From: Gaetbulibacter saemankumensis DSM 17032
GTDB lineage: Bacteria; Bacteroidota; Bacteroidia; Flavobacteriales; Flavobacteriaceae
DNA length: 64,000 nt
Reading direction: 5' to 3'
Assembly: GCF_000425645.1 (NCBI RefSeq)
Contig: NZ_AUDV01000006.1
Location: 372,001-436,000, forward strand
In this document: positions 17,148-25,022 of the stretch, piece after piece
Layout: the number at the start of each line of letters is the position of its first letter
How positions within the stretch are numbered: position 1 is the first letter of the stretch
Program-made: the position numbers and the translations under genes
Notes under the pieces: model-generated
Told to the model about the DNA's origin: nothing
What the model saw: only the letters and a program-made list of their open reading frames with translations
Databases searched by the model: none

Positions 17148-18239
17148 CTACATGTCTTCTTCTAAAAAATCGTCATCTACAGCATTGGCTTTTATTAACT
17201 TATAATGATAATATAATGCCTGATGTAACTTATATGAGCGATAACTCAACCCATTTTCTCTAGCATAATTTCGTATTTCAATAGTGATTTCTGGAGCATA
17301 AACCGAACTAATATTAGGAAATAAATGATGAGCTATGTGATAGTTAAAGTTCCCTAATACATGTCTAGATATCCAATTATCCATCGTAACATCGTTTGTA
17401 GTCAAAAATTGATGTTCTAACCAACTAACACTTAATTGACCTTCAGTATCCGGAACCGGAAATTTACTTTTATCATTAGCATGGGGAGGCAGCAAAGCTA
17501 ATAACGCAAAAATACTTCCTGCGGTTAACAAGATGAACAAACCGATTAAAGCAACATATAATTTTACTCCTAATAGAACCGGGACACCAATCGTATAAAA
17601 CAGGAAAATGGCTTTAAAAATGAACAACTTAAAATATTCTTTTTGCGGGATATTACAAACTTTTTGTATGGTTCGATTCTTTACAAAGAAATCTTTAAAA
17701 TCTCTGAGAAGAATCCAATTTAGCAAGTACATGGGGTACAAGAAAAAAACAAGCCAGGACTGATTTCTGCTTACAACAGTTGGCTTATCATTTTTAAATA
17801 TTCTTATTAAACCTGATTGCTGAATATCTGAATCCCATCCAGCAATATTCTGGTAGTTATGATGCAACAAAACATGTCGTTTTCTCCAGATAAAACTATT
17901 TGCTCCAATAAGATCGAAAATAATGAGCAGGGCTTTATTCATCCATTGCTTTTTAAAAATATTATTATGGGCAGCATCGTGAATAATGTTTAAAAAAATT
18001 AAAACTGACAATATTCCTAAAAACCCATACATAGTATAAAACATATAATTAATATAGCTATAGTTTAAAGCTGTAACATATGCAGTTAAATAAATAATGG
18101 GTAGAGTTAAAACAATATAAATTTTTTGCCGCTTACGTCTCTCCGGTAAGTTTTTCAACACTTGTTTTAGGCGTGATCTTAATTTTCGATAATGTAAATT
18201 GGCCGTGGGACTTGGGTTAAATGTAACTTGAGGTTCCAT
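17148..18239 (-). CDS. Membrane fatty acid desaturase
   Basis: This 363-residue di-iron membrane enzyme has the three histidine boxes of the fatty acid desaturase family: HDAAH (87-91), HVLLHH (122-127) and HIAHH (301-305), separated by pairs of transmembrane segments. Spacing and the NYHIAHHLFP context resemble DesA/acyl-CoA and front-end-type desaturases, although the QxxHH box and cytochrome b5 domain of true front-end enzymes are absent. It should insert a double bond or hydroxyl into an acyl chain at the cytoplasmic membrane, using oxygen. The C-terminus is acidic (AVDDDFLEEDM). It is the first gene of a two-gene leftward operon with the epimerase. Confidence 0.9.
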   Translation of the reverse strand: MEPQVTFNPSPTANLHYRKLRSRLKQVLKNLPERRKRQKIYIVLTLPIIYLTAYVTALNYSYINYMFYTMYGFLGILSVLIFLNIIHDAAHNNIFKKQWMNKALLIIFDLIGANSFIWRKRHVLLHHNYQNIAGWDSDIQQSGLIRIFKNDKPTVVSRNQSWLVFFLYPMYLLNWILLRDFKDFFVKNRTIQKVCNIPQKEYFKLFIFKAIFLFYTIGVPVLLGVKLYVALIGLFILLTAGSIFALLALLPPHANDKSKFPVPDTEGQLSVSWLEHQFLTTNDVTMDNWISRHVLGNFNYHIAHHLFPNISSVYAPEITIEIRNYARENGLSYRSYKLHQALYYHYKLIKANAVDDDFLEEDM

Positions 18240-18725
18240 ACTAATAAATTTAAAATTGACAACATTTTATTTTATACTATTAAAATCCATTGAGAAATAG
18301 TTAACAACTAAATAAAGGTTCCGAACCACTAACCATGGGCTTCCCAACACCCAGTATTGCTAAGACCCCGGGTGTACCGGCCAAGACGGCTCCTATTGGT
18401 AGAATTACAGAAAGCGTTTTGTTTTTTATATTTATGCTTTTAATATATTGTTCAGATTACTTTAGCTTTTCTAAGTTTTCTTTTACATTTCATATGCCCT
18501 AATATTTTCCATTTTGCACTTTTATATATTTAAATTTACATCTGATGCCATTGTAGGTTTACACTTTGGTTTTTACAGGCTTTTTAGCTGCCTGTTCCAA
18601 ACTAACAGTTTTACCTTTATACACGTGCAATTGTAAAACAATACGAAAACAGACAATAAATGCGTCAGTGGTTTTATATATTTCTTTAAACTTTTCTTAT
18701 CACTTCAATTTGTCATTAAACTACT
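18240..18725. other. 486-base gap with a GC-rich patch open on both strands
   Basis: This region separates two leftward operons. Bases 18335-18405 are about 60 percent GC in an AT-rich setting. A 55-residue frame on the plus strand starts at an ATG (18335-18502, MGFPTPSIAKTPGVPAKTAP...). A minus-strand frame of 51 codons (18301-18456) is open without an ATG before its last eleven codons and reads TLSVILPIGAVLAGTPGVLA..., with a natural-looking hydrophobic sequence. The patch also folds: ACACCC/GGGTGT, GGG/CCC and GGTT/AACC pairs on the minus strand. A hairpin ACAGGC/GCCTGT at 18576-18597 may end the dehydrogenase operon weakly. No gene can be called with confidence. Confidence 0.45.
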
Positions 18726-19520
18726 TTATACTTGTAATCTTGGCAATTTATTAAGCTCGCGTTCGGCAAGCCTGTCTTTTATAAACTCAGGTAAAATTTT
18801 ATCTAAAACCATAAGACACTTATTTATAAAACCAGGTATCAATAACGTTTGACCATCGAGCATGGCATCAACAGCCATTTTAGAAGCATCTTCTGGGTTT
18901 AAAACGGCCTCTCTCGAAATCCACCCCATAATTCGGTTTTGATAACACAAGCGTGTGGTGGTATTTAATCCACCTGGACAAATTGTAGTTACAGATATAT
19001 TATGAGGTTTTAATTCCTTCCCCAAACTTCTAGAAAAAGAGGTTAAATAAGCTTTTGTCGCTCCATAGACCTGTTTTTTGGGTAATGCAAAAAAACTAGC
19101 CATACTGCTAATATTTAATATAGAAGCTGGAGCTACAGATTTCATATTATCCAGCAATAATTTTATTAATAAGGTAGGGGTGGTAACATTCACAGCAATC
19201 TGACTTAAAATAAATTGCTCATCAATGTTTTCGAATAATCCGCGACTTAATACCCCTGCATTATTAACAAGGCATTTAATTTGTAATTGCTTTTCCTGTA
19301 TAAATTCCGAAATAGCATGACAGCTTTGGGAGGTACTTAAATCTAACTCCAGATAATGCGTTTTCACGTTATAATTATCTTTAATAAATTCAGATAATTC
19401 TGGTAGTCCTGAATTAGGTAAAGCGACCAAAACTAAATTCATTTTTCTATTGGCAAACTCTAATGCTATGGACTTACCTAATCCTTGACTTGCTCCTGTT
19501 ATTAATGTATGTGTTTTCAT
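18726..19520 (-). CDS. Short-chain dehydrogenase/reductase (classical SDR)
   Basis: This 264-residue NAD(P)-dependent oxidoreductase has TGASQGLG (residues 8-15), NNAG (86-89), the catalytic Ser in NISSM (137-141) and YGATK (Tyr152, Lys156). The C-terminal part (ISREAVLNPEDASKMAVDAM followed by a hydrophobic helix ending PEFIKDRL) resembles SDRs acting on keto-lipids, such as 3-ketosphinganine or 17beta-hydroxysteroid-type reductases. The substrate is therefore likely a lipophilic ketone or alcohol, but this is inference. It is the last gene of the leftward operon, 6 bases after the second epimerase. Confidence 0.88.
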   Translation of the reverse strand: MKTHTLITGASQGLGKSIALEFANRKMNLVLVALPNSGLPELSEFIKDNYNVKTHYLELDLSTSQSCHAISEFIQEKQLQIKCLVNNAGVLSRGLFENIDEQFILSQIAVNVTTPTLLIKLLLDNMKSVAPASILNISSMASFFALPKKQVYGATKAYLTSFSRSLGKELKPHNISVTTICPGGLNTTTRLCYQNRIMGWISREAVLNPEDASKMAVDAMLDGQTLLIPGFINKCLMVLDKILPEFIKDRLAERELNKLPRLQV

Positions 19521-19526
19521 GATTTC

Positions 19527-20507
19527 CTAATTTTTCAAGTAAGCTATTGTTTTGGAAATACCCTTTTTAAATGGCGTAATATGGTATTGTAATTCAGAAA
19601 TTGCTTTATTTGAGGAAGATCTTCGATTGGTAAAAATGGAATCTATCACTCTTGGACTTAAACTCGTTCCTATTTTAAGAATGGCGTTTATTTTAGAAAT
19701 TAGAATAAGAATAATCTTCAATATATTATAGTTAAGCTGTACAATTTTAATATCACTCTTTGTATATTTCTTTATCTTATTAAAAAGCTGCTTATAATTT
19801 AAATTCTCTCCTCCAATAATGTACCTTTCGCCATTCTTTCCTAGTGTCATAGCCGAAATATGGGCGTTTAATACATCATCTATATAAACATAATTGGCCA
19901 TAGTTTCCAGCTTGGAAGGAACAACTAACCAACTTTTATAAGTAATCATATCAACTAGTTTATTAACCCCGTTAGAAAAAGATTTCAATCCAGGTCCATA
20001 AACCCGTGTTAAATTTAAAATAACACAGGGCAAACCATTTCGAGTATAGGCCCTTACCTTTTCTTCGGCCATAGCTTTGGTTAATTCATAATCGTTGGCA
20101 TAAGAAACTAATCTGGGTTGTGTTTCCGTGATTGGTTTCTGTTTAAAAGAAGGTCCGAAAACAGATAAGGTACTTGTATAAATTACCTTTTTAATACCTT
20201 CAGCTAAGGCTGCATTCAAAATATGTTCTGTTCCTAAAACATTAATGTTATAAAAATCATCAATATTCCTATTTTTTAGATTAGTATAAGCCGCCGTATG
20301 AAATACATATTGACAGCCTGTTATGGCTCTTTTTATTGAATTGAGGTCGCAAATATCGCCCTGAAACACCTTAATATTTGGATGCTTAGGTATTTTAATT
20401 GAATTTACATCCCGAACAAGGGCATTCACCTGAATTTTTTTTGCTGCTAAAGCCAAAGCTAACCGATGCCCTATGTAACCGGTAGCTCCTGTAATTAATA
20501 CTTTCAT
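19527..20507 (-). CDS. NAD-dependent epimerase/dehydratase (dihydroflavonol reductase-like), second copy
   Basis: This 326-residue extended SDR has GATGYIG (7-13) and YELTK (Tyr140, Lys144). The substrate half contains GGENLNYKQLF and a long hydrophobic helix (IVQLNYNILKIILILISK), the same branch as the enzyme at 16135-17121 but only distantly similar overall. The ATG overlaps the stop of the CPBP gene in an ATGA junction, a sign of translational coupling. It probably reduces or oxidises a carbonyl or hydroxyl on a lipid-like molecule (inference). Confidence 0.87.
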   Translation of the reverse strand: MKVLITGATGYIGHRLALALAAKKIQVNALVRDVNSIKIPKHPNIKVFQGDICDLNSIKRAITGCQYVFHTAAYTNLKNRNIDDFYNINVLGTEHILNAALAEGIKKVIYTSTLSVFGPSFKQKPITETQPRLVSYANDYELTKAMAEEKVRAYTRNGLPCVILNLTRVYGPGLKSFSNGVNKLVDMITYKSWLVVPSKLETMANYVYIDDVLNAHISAMTLGKNGERYIIGGENLNYKQLFNKIKKYTKSDIKIVQLNYNILKIILILISKINAILKIGTSLSPRVIDSIFTNRRSSSNKAISELQYHITPFKKGISKTIAYLKN

Positions 20508-21175
20508 GACTTTAAAGTTTTTAGAGTTTTATTATAAAAAATCGAAATCTCATAAACTGCAGATAATATTAAATGCAACACAAAAGCATACCAGATACTT
20601 TGCGTCTCATAGGTTATTAAACACAGTATTATACCAAAAGGAATGGTTCCAACTATTTTGTCTTTAGAGTCAAATAAATGAATTACCAAATACAATAATG
20701 TTGTTAAAGAAATGGCTTCAATTAAACTGAAATAATCAAGAAAAGTAAAGAACAATACGCCCCTAAAGAAAAATTCATAACAAAATAAAAAGACGCATCT
20801 AAAGACCATATAAGACCAGGGATGTTCATATGCGTACTGATCGATATTTTCATTTGAATTATTTACTTTTTGTGCTGCTAAATGTGACATATAGCCACTT
20901 ATAAACAAAATAGCCAGATAAGGCAAAAAGACATACAACCTAGGAATTTCAATCTGAACAATTAAAAAACGTAAATCTGGACATAGTATATAAAATACTA
21001 TCCCAAAAAGTACAATACCCAGACCGTGTCTCATATTTAATAACCTTAAACCATTTCTGGCTTGTAGGGCCTGTTCAAATTTCCCAACCTCTAATTTCTT
21101 ATAAATCCAACTTAAAAGAAAGTAGGTGATAAATACTACTCCAATAAACACCCAAATATTTTCTATATTTCTCAT
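20504..21175 (-). CDS. CPBP-family (CAAX protease-like) membrane protein with degenerate active site
   Basis: This 223-residue protein has about six hydrophobic segments and the layout of the CPBP/Abi intramembrane metalloprotease family (Rce1 relatives). The first motif, normally EExxxR, reads YEFFFR (Tyr133, Glu134, Arg138), so the first glutamate is lost. The second-motif histidine is kept (VIHLF, His166) and so is the third (VLHLILS, His201), but the usual Asn four residues later is Ser205. It may be inactive as a protease or have a changed role. Both ends overlap neighbours by four bases (ATGA), placing it firmly inside the operon of lipid-type oxidoreductases. Confidence 0.75.
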   Translation of the reverse strand: MRNIENIWVFIGVVFITYFLLSWIYKKLEVGKFEQALQARNGLRLLNMRHGLGIVLFGIVFYILCPDLRFLIVQIEIPRLYVFLPYLAILFISGYMSHLAAQKVNNSNENIDQYAYEHPWSYMVFRCVFLFCYEFFFRGVLFFTFLDYFSLIEAISLTTLLYLVIHLFDSKDKIVGTIPFGIILCLITYETQSIWYAFVLHLILSAVYEISIFYNKTLKTLKS

Positions 21176-21861
21176 GATTCGGCAGGAATTAAATCAACCT
21201 CAAACAAAGCGCTAATAGCTTCAATTTTTACACATTTACCATCACGATAATGGTAAACATTATATTTTCCATCGGAAAAAGATACTTTATATGCGCTCTC
21301 GCCCATTGGCTCTATACGTACCATGCGTTTTTCCTTATCACAATAAATCTGATTCACCCCTACAGGCTCACTAAAATATAATGTTACCAGATTTCTATGA
21401 ATTTCCTTAAAGTATATTTGCTCCTGATTATTATGATCTTGGCTGTGATATTTTTCACCTTTAAAAACGACCTTGTGGTTAGCCTTAATTTTATTATTAA
21501 CTTTTCTGTAAATAGAAGAATACGTTAAAATACCATCCTTATACACTGTTGTTTCCTTACCCGTGATATTAAACTTAAAAAGAGCCTTTACATTAATATG
21601 ACTTTCTAAATGATAAGCTGTAGAATCTTCATTAAACATTCGACTTACGCTAATGGTTCCAATAACATGATTATTTCGAACAACGTTATAAATTAGATGG
21701 GTATTAGGATCGGTATTATTGGCGAAGGAAATATTAAAAACAAACAGCGGTAATAACAATTTTAGTTTCCAGATTAATCGTTTAAAATCCTCAAGTTTTC
21801 TTGAAAAGAACGACACCCTTTTTATTCTCCTTACTAAGTATAAAATTAATATTGGTATCAT
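21172..21861 (-). CDS. DUF6134-like exported protein
   Basis: The 229-residue frame contains an internal hydrophobic segment (LKLLLPLFVFNISFA, about residues 33-47) followed by NNTDPNTHLIYNVVRNNHVI, the start of a beta-rich domain I recognise as DUF6134-like (xxxYxVxxxGxxIGxxxxxR, then TVYKDGILTYSSIYRKVNN). Related DUF3108-type domains are lipocalin-like barrels, so binding of a lipid is possible. The ATG at 21861 lies directly beside an inverted repeat; a GTG at 21816 (MSFFSRKLEDF...) would give a shorter N-terminus before the signal and is a serious alternative. It is the first gene of a four-gene operon coupled by ATGA overlaps. Confidence 0.68.
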   Translation of the reverse strand: MIPILILYLVRRIKRVSFFSRKLEDFKRLIWKLKLLLPLFVFNISFANNTDPNTHLIYNVVRNNHVIGTISVSRMFNEDSTAYHLESHINVKALFKFNITGKETTVYKDGILTYSSIYRKVNNKIKANHKVVFKGEKYHSQDHNNQEQIYFKEIHRNLVTLYFSEPVGVNQIYCDKEKRMVRIEPMGESAYKVSFSDGKYNVYHYRDGKCVKIEAISALFEVDLIPAES

Positions 21862-21862
21862 A

Positions 21863-21892
21863 ACAGTAAGTGTTTAGTTGTTTACTTACTGT
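21863..21892. promoter_or_regulatory. 9-bp inverted repeat next to the DUF6134 gene start
   Basis: Perfect arms ACAGTAAGT (21863-21871) and ACTTACTGT (21884-21892) with a 12-base spacer, ending one base before the ATG at 21861. It could be an operator for the AraC regulator encoded next door or another repressor, or an RNA hairpin that hides the start codon. Confidence 0.55.
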
Positions 21893-21984
21893 AAAATTAT
21901 TACCAAAGATTAAGTACAATATCCTAATAGGTCTAAGAAGTAATTATTGGGATGTCCAACGATTTTTTCGGATAATGAATAAAA

Positions 21985-23130
21985 TTAAAATTGAGCTCTA
22001 AATGTAGAAGGTGTTTCTGAGGTAAACTTCTTGAAAGCTGAATAAAATGTAGACTTCGAGTTGAAGCCACACTCTAATCCTATGGCTACAATGGTATAAT
22101 CGCTAAATTCGTTGTTAGATAAAAACTTTTTAGCTTGTTTTACCCGAAGAGAATTAATAAAATCTGAAAAATTATAGTCACTATATGAATTAATAAGCTT
22201 AGAAAAATAACTTTTACTCATCCCTAATTCAGAAGCCACAGATTCCATACTTAATAGGGGATCGAGATAAAGCTTATTTTTTATAACATAGGATTTTATT
22301 TTATCGAAATCGGCTTGATGTTTTTCGTTAAAAAAATCATCTTTAGAATCATCTAATCCTGATTGATTTAAATTCTCGATACCAAATTCTTCAGCAGCTA
22401 ACGAACTTCTTAGTGAAATCCGATCCCTAACAACGCTATATTTATAAAATCCTTGGTAGCCTAACCAATATAGGAGGAAAGACGAACTTAAATTTAAAAA
22501 CTTGTAGGCTTCTTTATCCCCAGTTGCTACTTCTATACTTAAAGCAACCGCCCAAAAACCAACAACAATAACACCTAACTTAATTAACCATTTAATCCAA
22601 GCCAGATCGTCAAAAGATAAAATATAAGAAGTTATTTTCTGTCCTTTAAAGATAATTAAACAAGCTTGTATAAATAAAAATATACTATATAATAAATTGA
22701 TAATGTTCTCCCAAATTGTAAAATCTTTGATTAACGTCGATTCATCTTTATTGGGGACTTCATGATACACATAAGATATTAAAGCTAAGCGAATAACCAT
22801 TTCTATAATAAAAATAACTATTGTCAATTTTAAATAACGTCGAACTTTATCTTGGACCTTGGTAAAATAAATAGTAAAAGCGTAAAAGGACGGTAAAATA
22901 AAAAGATACCATGGTACCATTAAATTCTTTATTAAAAACAAATCAGATATATAACCATTATCAATTAGCCAGCGCTGTAGGTTGTTTAATGAAATAAATA
23001 AAACCGTAAGGTTTAAGAAAAGAATAGTCTTATCGGGTTTCTTCTTTACAAACAGAGTCACCAGGTTAAAACCGAAACCCTGAAGTACTCCAGCAATAAG
23101 TAAAATATTTATTATTTCCACCAAGCTCAT
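21985..23130 (-). CDS. Membrane-anchored AraC-family transcriptional regulator
   Basis: This 381-residue protein has seven hydrophobic segments in its first 230 residues and a cytoplasmic AraC-type DNA-binding domain in the last 100. Two helix-turn-helix units are seen: LSMESVASELGMSKSYFSKL and YTIVAIGLECGFNSKSTFYS. AraC regulators with such N-terminal membrane domains are common in Flavobacteriia and are thought to sense a membrane or extracellular signal. It is encoded 123 bases upstream of and in the same direction as the DUF6134 operon, so control of that operon is likely (inference). No separate sensor kinase is nearby. Confidence 0.88.
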   Translation of the reverse strand: MSLVEIINILLIAGVLQGFGFNLVTLFVKKKPDKTILFLNLTVLFISLNNLQRWLIDNGYISDLFLIKNLMVPWYLFILPSFYAFTIYFTKVQDKVRRYLKLTIVIFIIEMVIRLALISYVYHEVPNKDESTLIKDFTIWENIINLLYSIFLFIQACLIIFKGQKITSYILSFDDLAWIKWLIKLGVIVVGFWAVALSIEVATGDKEAYKFLNLSSSFLLYWLGYQGFYKYSVVRDRISLRSSLAAEEFGIENLNQSGLDDSKDDFFNEKHQADFDKIKSYVIKNKLYLDPLLSMESVASELGMSKSYFSKLINSYSDYNFSDFINSLRVKQAKKFLSNNEFSDYTIVAIGLECGFNSKSTFYSAFKKFTSETPSTFRAQF

Positions 23131-23374
23131 GTATCCAAAAAGTTGGTTATACTATCCATTTACTTTATCTCTAAGATAGTAAAAAATGCATGGAAATTAT
23201 TTACATAAAGAAAAATAAACGGCCACAAATTTCTAATTACCAAAACATTACCAACAAACCCAAGAATAAAACAAATGATAGTCTAAATAATTTTATAAAA
23301 GTGCATCTATTAAAAAGCGCATTCATGTCAATTTAAAATATCTTTCCCAGTAAAATAAACGTTAAACCCCTTCA

Positions 23375-23382
23375 TAAATTTG
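23375..23382 (+). promoter_or_regulatory. -7 promoter box before the gene at 23415
   Basis: TAAATTTG fits TAnnTTTG, 32 bases before the ATG. Confidence 0.45.
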
Positions 23383-23414
23383 CTTTTCTACTCATTTTCA
23401 TTATATTATAAGTT

Positions 23415-23789
23415 ATGATATACGAAGACAAAGCAAAATACACAGACATTTTAGAGCATTCAATTACCTACCTAGAAAACCACGGTTTTGAAAATATTAA
23501 AGCCGATTTAGAAGGTTACGAAACCCCTAAATCATACACCAAAGCAGGTAGTAATATTTCTATAACACCAGATATTGTTGCCCAGAAAGAAGGCAGAAAA
23601 CATTATTTCGACATCAGTCTGAAATCTGAAAAACCCAAATTACTAAAATCAAAATGGCTCTTTCTAAATACTTTGAGCGCTCTTAAATCTTCAAGATTTA
23701 AACTGATAACCGTACGAGGTCACTACAAGTTTACACAGGATATGCTTGACGCCATTAACCTTCCAAACAAGGCCTTAATTAAAATATAA
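23415..23789 (+). CDS. Conserved-looking cytoplasmic protein, possibly PD-(D/E)xK-like
   Basis: This 124-residue protein has no signal peptide or membrane segment. Residues 45-80 read SNISITPDIVAQKEGRKHYF and DISLKSEKPKLLKSKW, which fits the D...(D/E)xK spacing of small PD-(D/E)xK nuclease-like folds (Asp52, then Asp66 and Lys70). The rest is charged helix. No family is recognised with confidence and nuclease activity is only a suggestion. The gene has its own promoter box and lies upstream of rpoD, separated by 174 bases that contain a further promoter box. Confidence 0.62.
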   Translation: MIYEDKAKYTDILEHSITYLENHGFENIKADLEGYETPKSYTKAGSNISITPDIVAQKEGRKHYFDISLKSEKPKLLKSKWLFLNTLSALKSSRFKLITVRGHYKFTQDMLDAINLPNKALIKI

Positions 23790-23841
23790 GCCTGAATAAC
23801 ACTTTTGTTTTTCAACCTATATCTCAATTTAATTGACGGTG

Positions 23842-23849
23842 TAATTTTG
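23842..23849 (+). promoter_or_regulatory. -7 promoter box before rpoD
   Basis: TAATTTTG fits TAnnTTTG and would give a leader of about 108 bases for rpoD. Confidence 0.4.
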
Positions 23850-23950
23850 TCTGAAAAATAAAAATTCAAAAAATTATTACATCTTTTTGTAACATAATGT
23901 GATTTTGATACGTATAACTATCGAATAACAATATTCAATTTAATTTAATT

Positions 23951-23956
23951 AGGAGA
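23951..23956 (+). promoter_or_regulatory. Strong Shine-Dalgarno sequence of rpoD
   Basis: AGGAGA lies 7 bases before the ATG at 23964. Such a site is unusual in this window, where most genes have none, so rpoD may be translated by a different initiation mode. Confidence 0.7.
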
Positions 23957-23963
23957 ACATTAA

Positions 23964-24827
23964 ATGAGACAACTTAAAATCACGAAGCAGGTTACCAATA
24001 GAGAAACAGCTTCGTTAGACAAATATCTTCAAGAAATAGGTAAAGTTGACTTAATTACAGCAGACGAAGAAGTAGAATTAGCTCAGCGTATTAAAGCTGG
24101 CGATCAGGTTGCTTTAGAAAAGTTAACCAAAGCTAACCTACGTTTCGTTGTATCGGTAGCTAAGCAATACCAAAATCAAGGTTTAACTTTACCCGATTTA
24201 ATTAATGAAGGTAATTTAGGTTTAATTAAAGCTGCACAACGTTTTGATGAAACTCGTGGTTTTAAATTTATATCATATGCCGTTTGGTGGATTCGCCAAT
24301 CAATTCTTCAAGCTTTAGCAGAGCAGTCGCGTATTGTACGTTTACCGCTTAATAAAATTGGATCGATTAATAAAATTAATAAAACCTTTGCTTTCTTAGA
24401 GCAAAGTCATGAGCGCCCACCAAGTGCCGAAGAGATTGCTAAAGAATTAGACATGACTATTAACGATGTTAAGGAGTCTATGAAAAATTCTGGTCGTCAC
24501 GTAAGTATGGATGCTCCGTTAGTAGAAGGTGAAGATTCTAACTTATACGATGTACTAAACAGTGGCGAATCTCCAAATCCGGATAAAGAATTATTACACG
24601 AATCGTTACGCACTGAAATTGAGCGTGCACTTGAAACATTAACTCCTCGTGAAGCTGATGTGATTCGTCTTTACTTTGGTTTAGGAAACCAACATCCTAT
24701 GACTTTAGAAGAAATTGGTGAAACCTTCGATTTAACTCGTGAGCGTGTAAGACAAATTAAGGAAAAAGCTATTCGTAGATTAAAGCATACATCGCGAAGC
24801 AAAATATTAAAAACATATTTAGGTTAG
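23964..24827 (+). CDS. rpoD: Primary RNA polymerase sigma factor RpoD/SigA
   Basis: This 287-residue sigma-70 factor is the housekeeping sigma of Bacteroidota, which lacks the N-terminal region 1.1. Region 1.2 ([20 protein letters not shown], from about 18), region 2 ([20 protein letters not shown] and GYKF-like [16 protein letters not shown]), region 3 and region 4 ([17 protein letters not shown], then the helix-turn-helix [19 protein letters not shown]) are all present. It directs transcription from TAnnTTTG-type promoters such as those listed here. Two terminators follow, so it is a single-gene unit. Confidence 0.97.
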   Translation: MRQLKITKQVTNRETASLDKYLQEIGKVDLITADEEVELAQRIKAGDQVALEKLTKANLRFVVSVAKQYQNQGLTLPDLINEGNLGLIKAAQRFDETRGFKFISYAVWWIRQSILQALAEQSRIVRLPLNKIGSINKINKTFAFLEQSHERPPSAEEIAKELDMTINDVKESMKNSGRHVSMDAPLVEGEDSNLYDVLNSGESPNPDKELLHESLRTEIERALETLTPREADVIRLYFGLGNQHPMTLEEIGETFDLTRERVRQIKEKAIRRLKHTSRSKILKTYLG

Positions 24828-24862
24828 TAATTGTTAAAAATTACGACTAAATTACAGTAACA

Positions 24863-24890
24863 AACAGTTAAACATAACTGTTCGTTTTTT
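24863..24890 (+). terminator. First rpoD terminator
   Basis: Arms AACAGTTA (24863-24870) and TAACTGTT (24875-24882) followed by CGTTTTTT. Confidence 0.75.
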
Positions 24891-24902
24891 GATTGATGAA
24901 AG

Positions 24903-24937
24903 AACCCTCGGCTGATTACCGGGGGTTTGTTTTTTTT
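24903..24937 (+). terminator. Second rpoD terminator
   Basis: Arms AACCCTCGG (24903-24911) and CCGGGGGTT (24919-24927), nine pairs with one G-T, followed by TGTTTTTTTT. Two tandem terminators isolate rpoD from rpe. Confidence 0.88.
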
Positions 24938-24986
24938 AACAAAATCTTTATCCTTAATAAGCTAGGTCCTATCGAAAAGACTTTTC

Positions 24987-24994
24987 TATATTTG
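24987..24994 (+). promoter_or_regulatory. -7 promoter box before rpe
   Basis: TATATTTG fits TAnnTTTG, 28 bases before the rpe ATG. Confidence 0.5.
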
Positions 24995-25022
24995 CAAAAA
25001 TTTTAAATAACACAACAACATC

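Noticed and set aside
18566-18754. 62-residue plus-strand frame (LAACSKLTVLPLYTCNC...)
   Set aside because: It overlaps the end of the dehydrogenase gene, has a GTG start with no promoter box and low-complexity composition; likely chance in AT-rich DNA.
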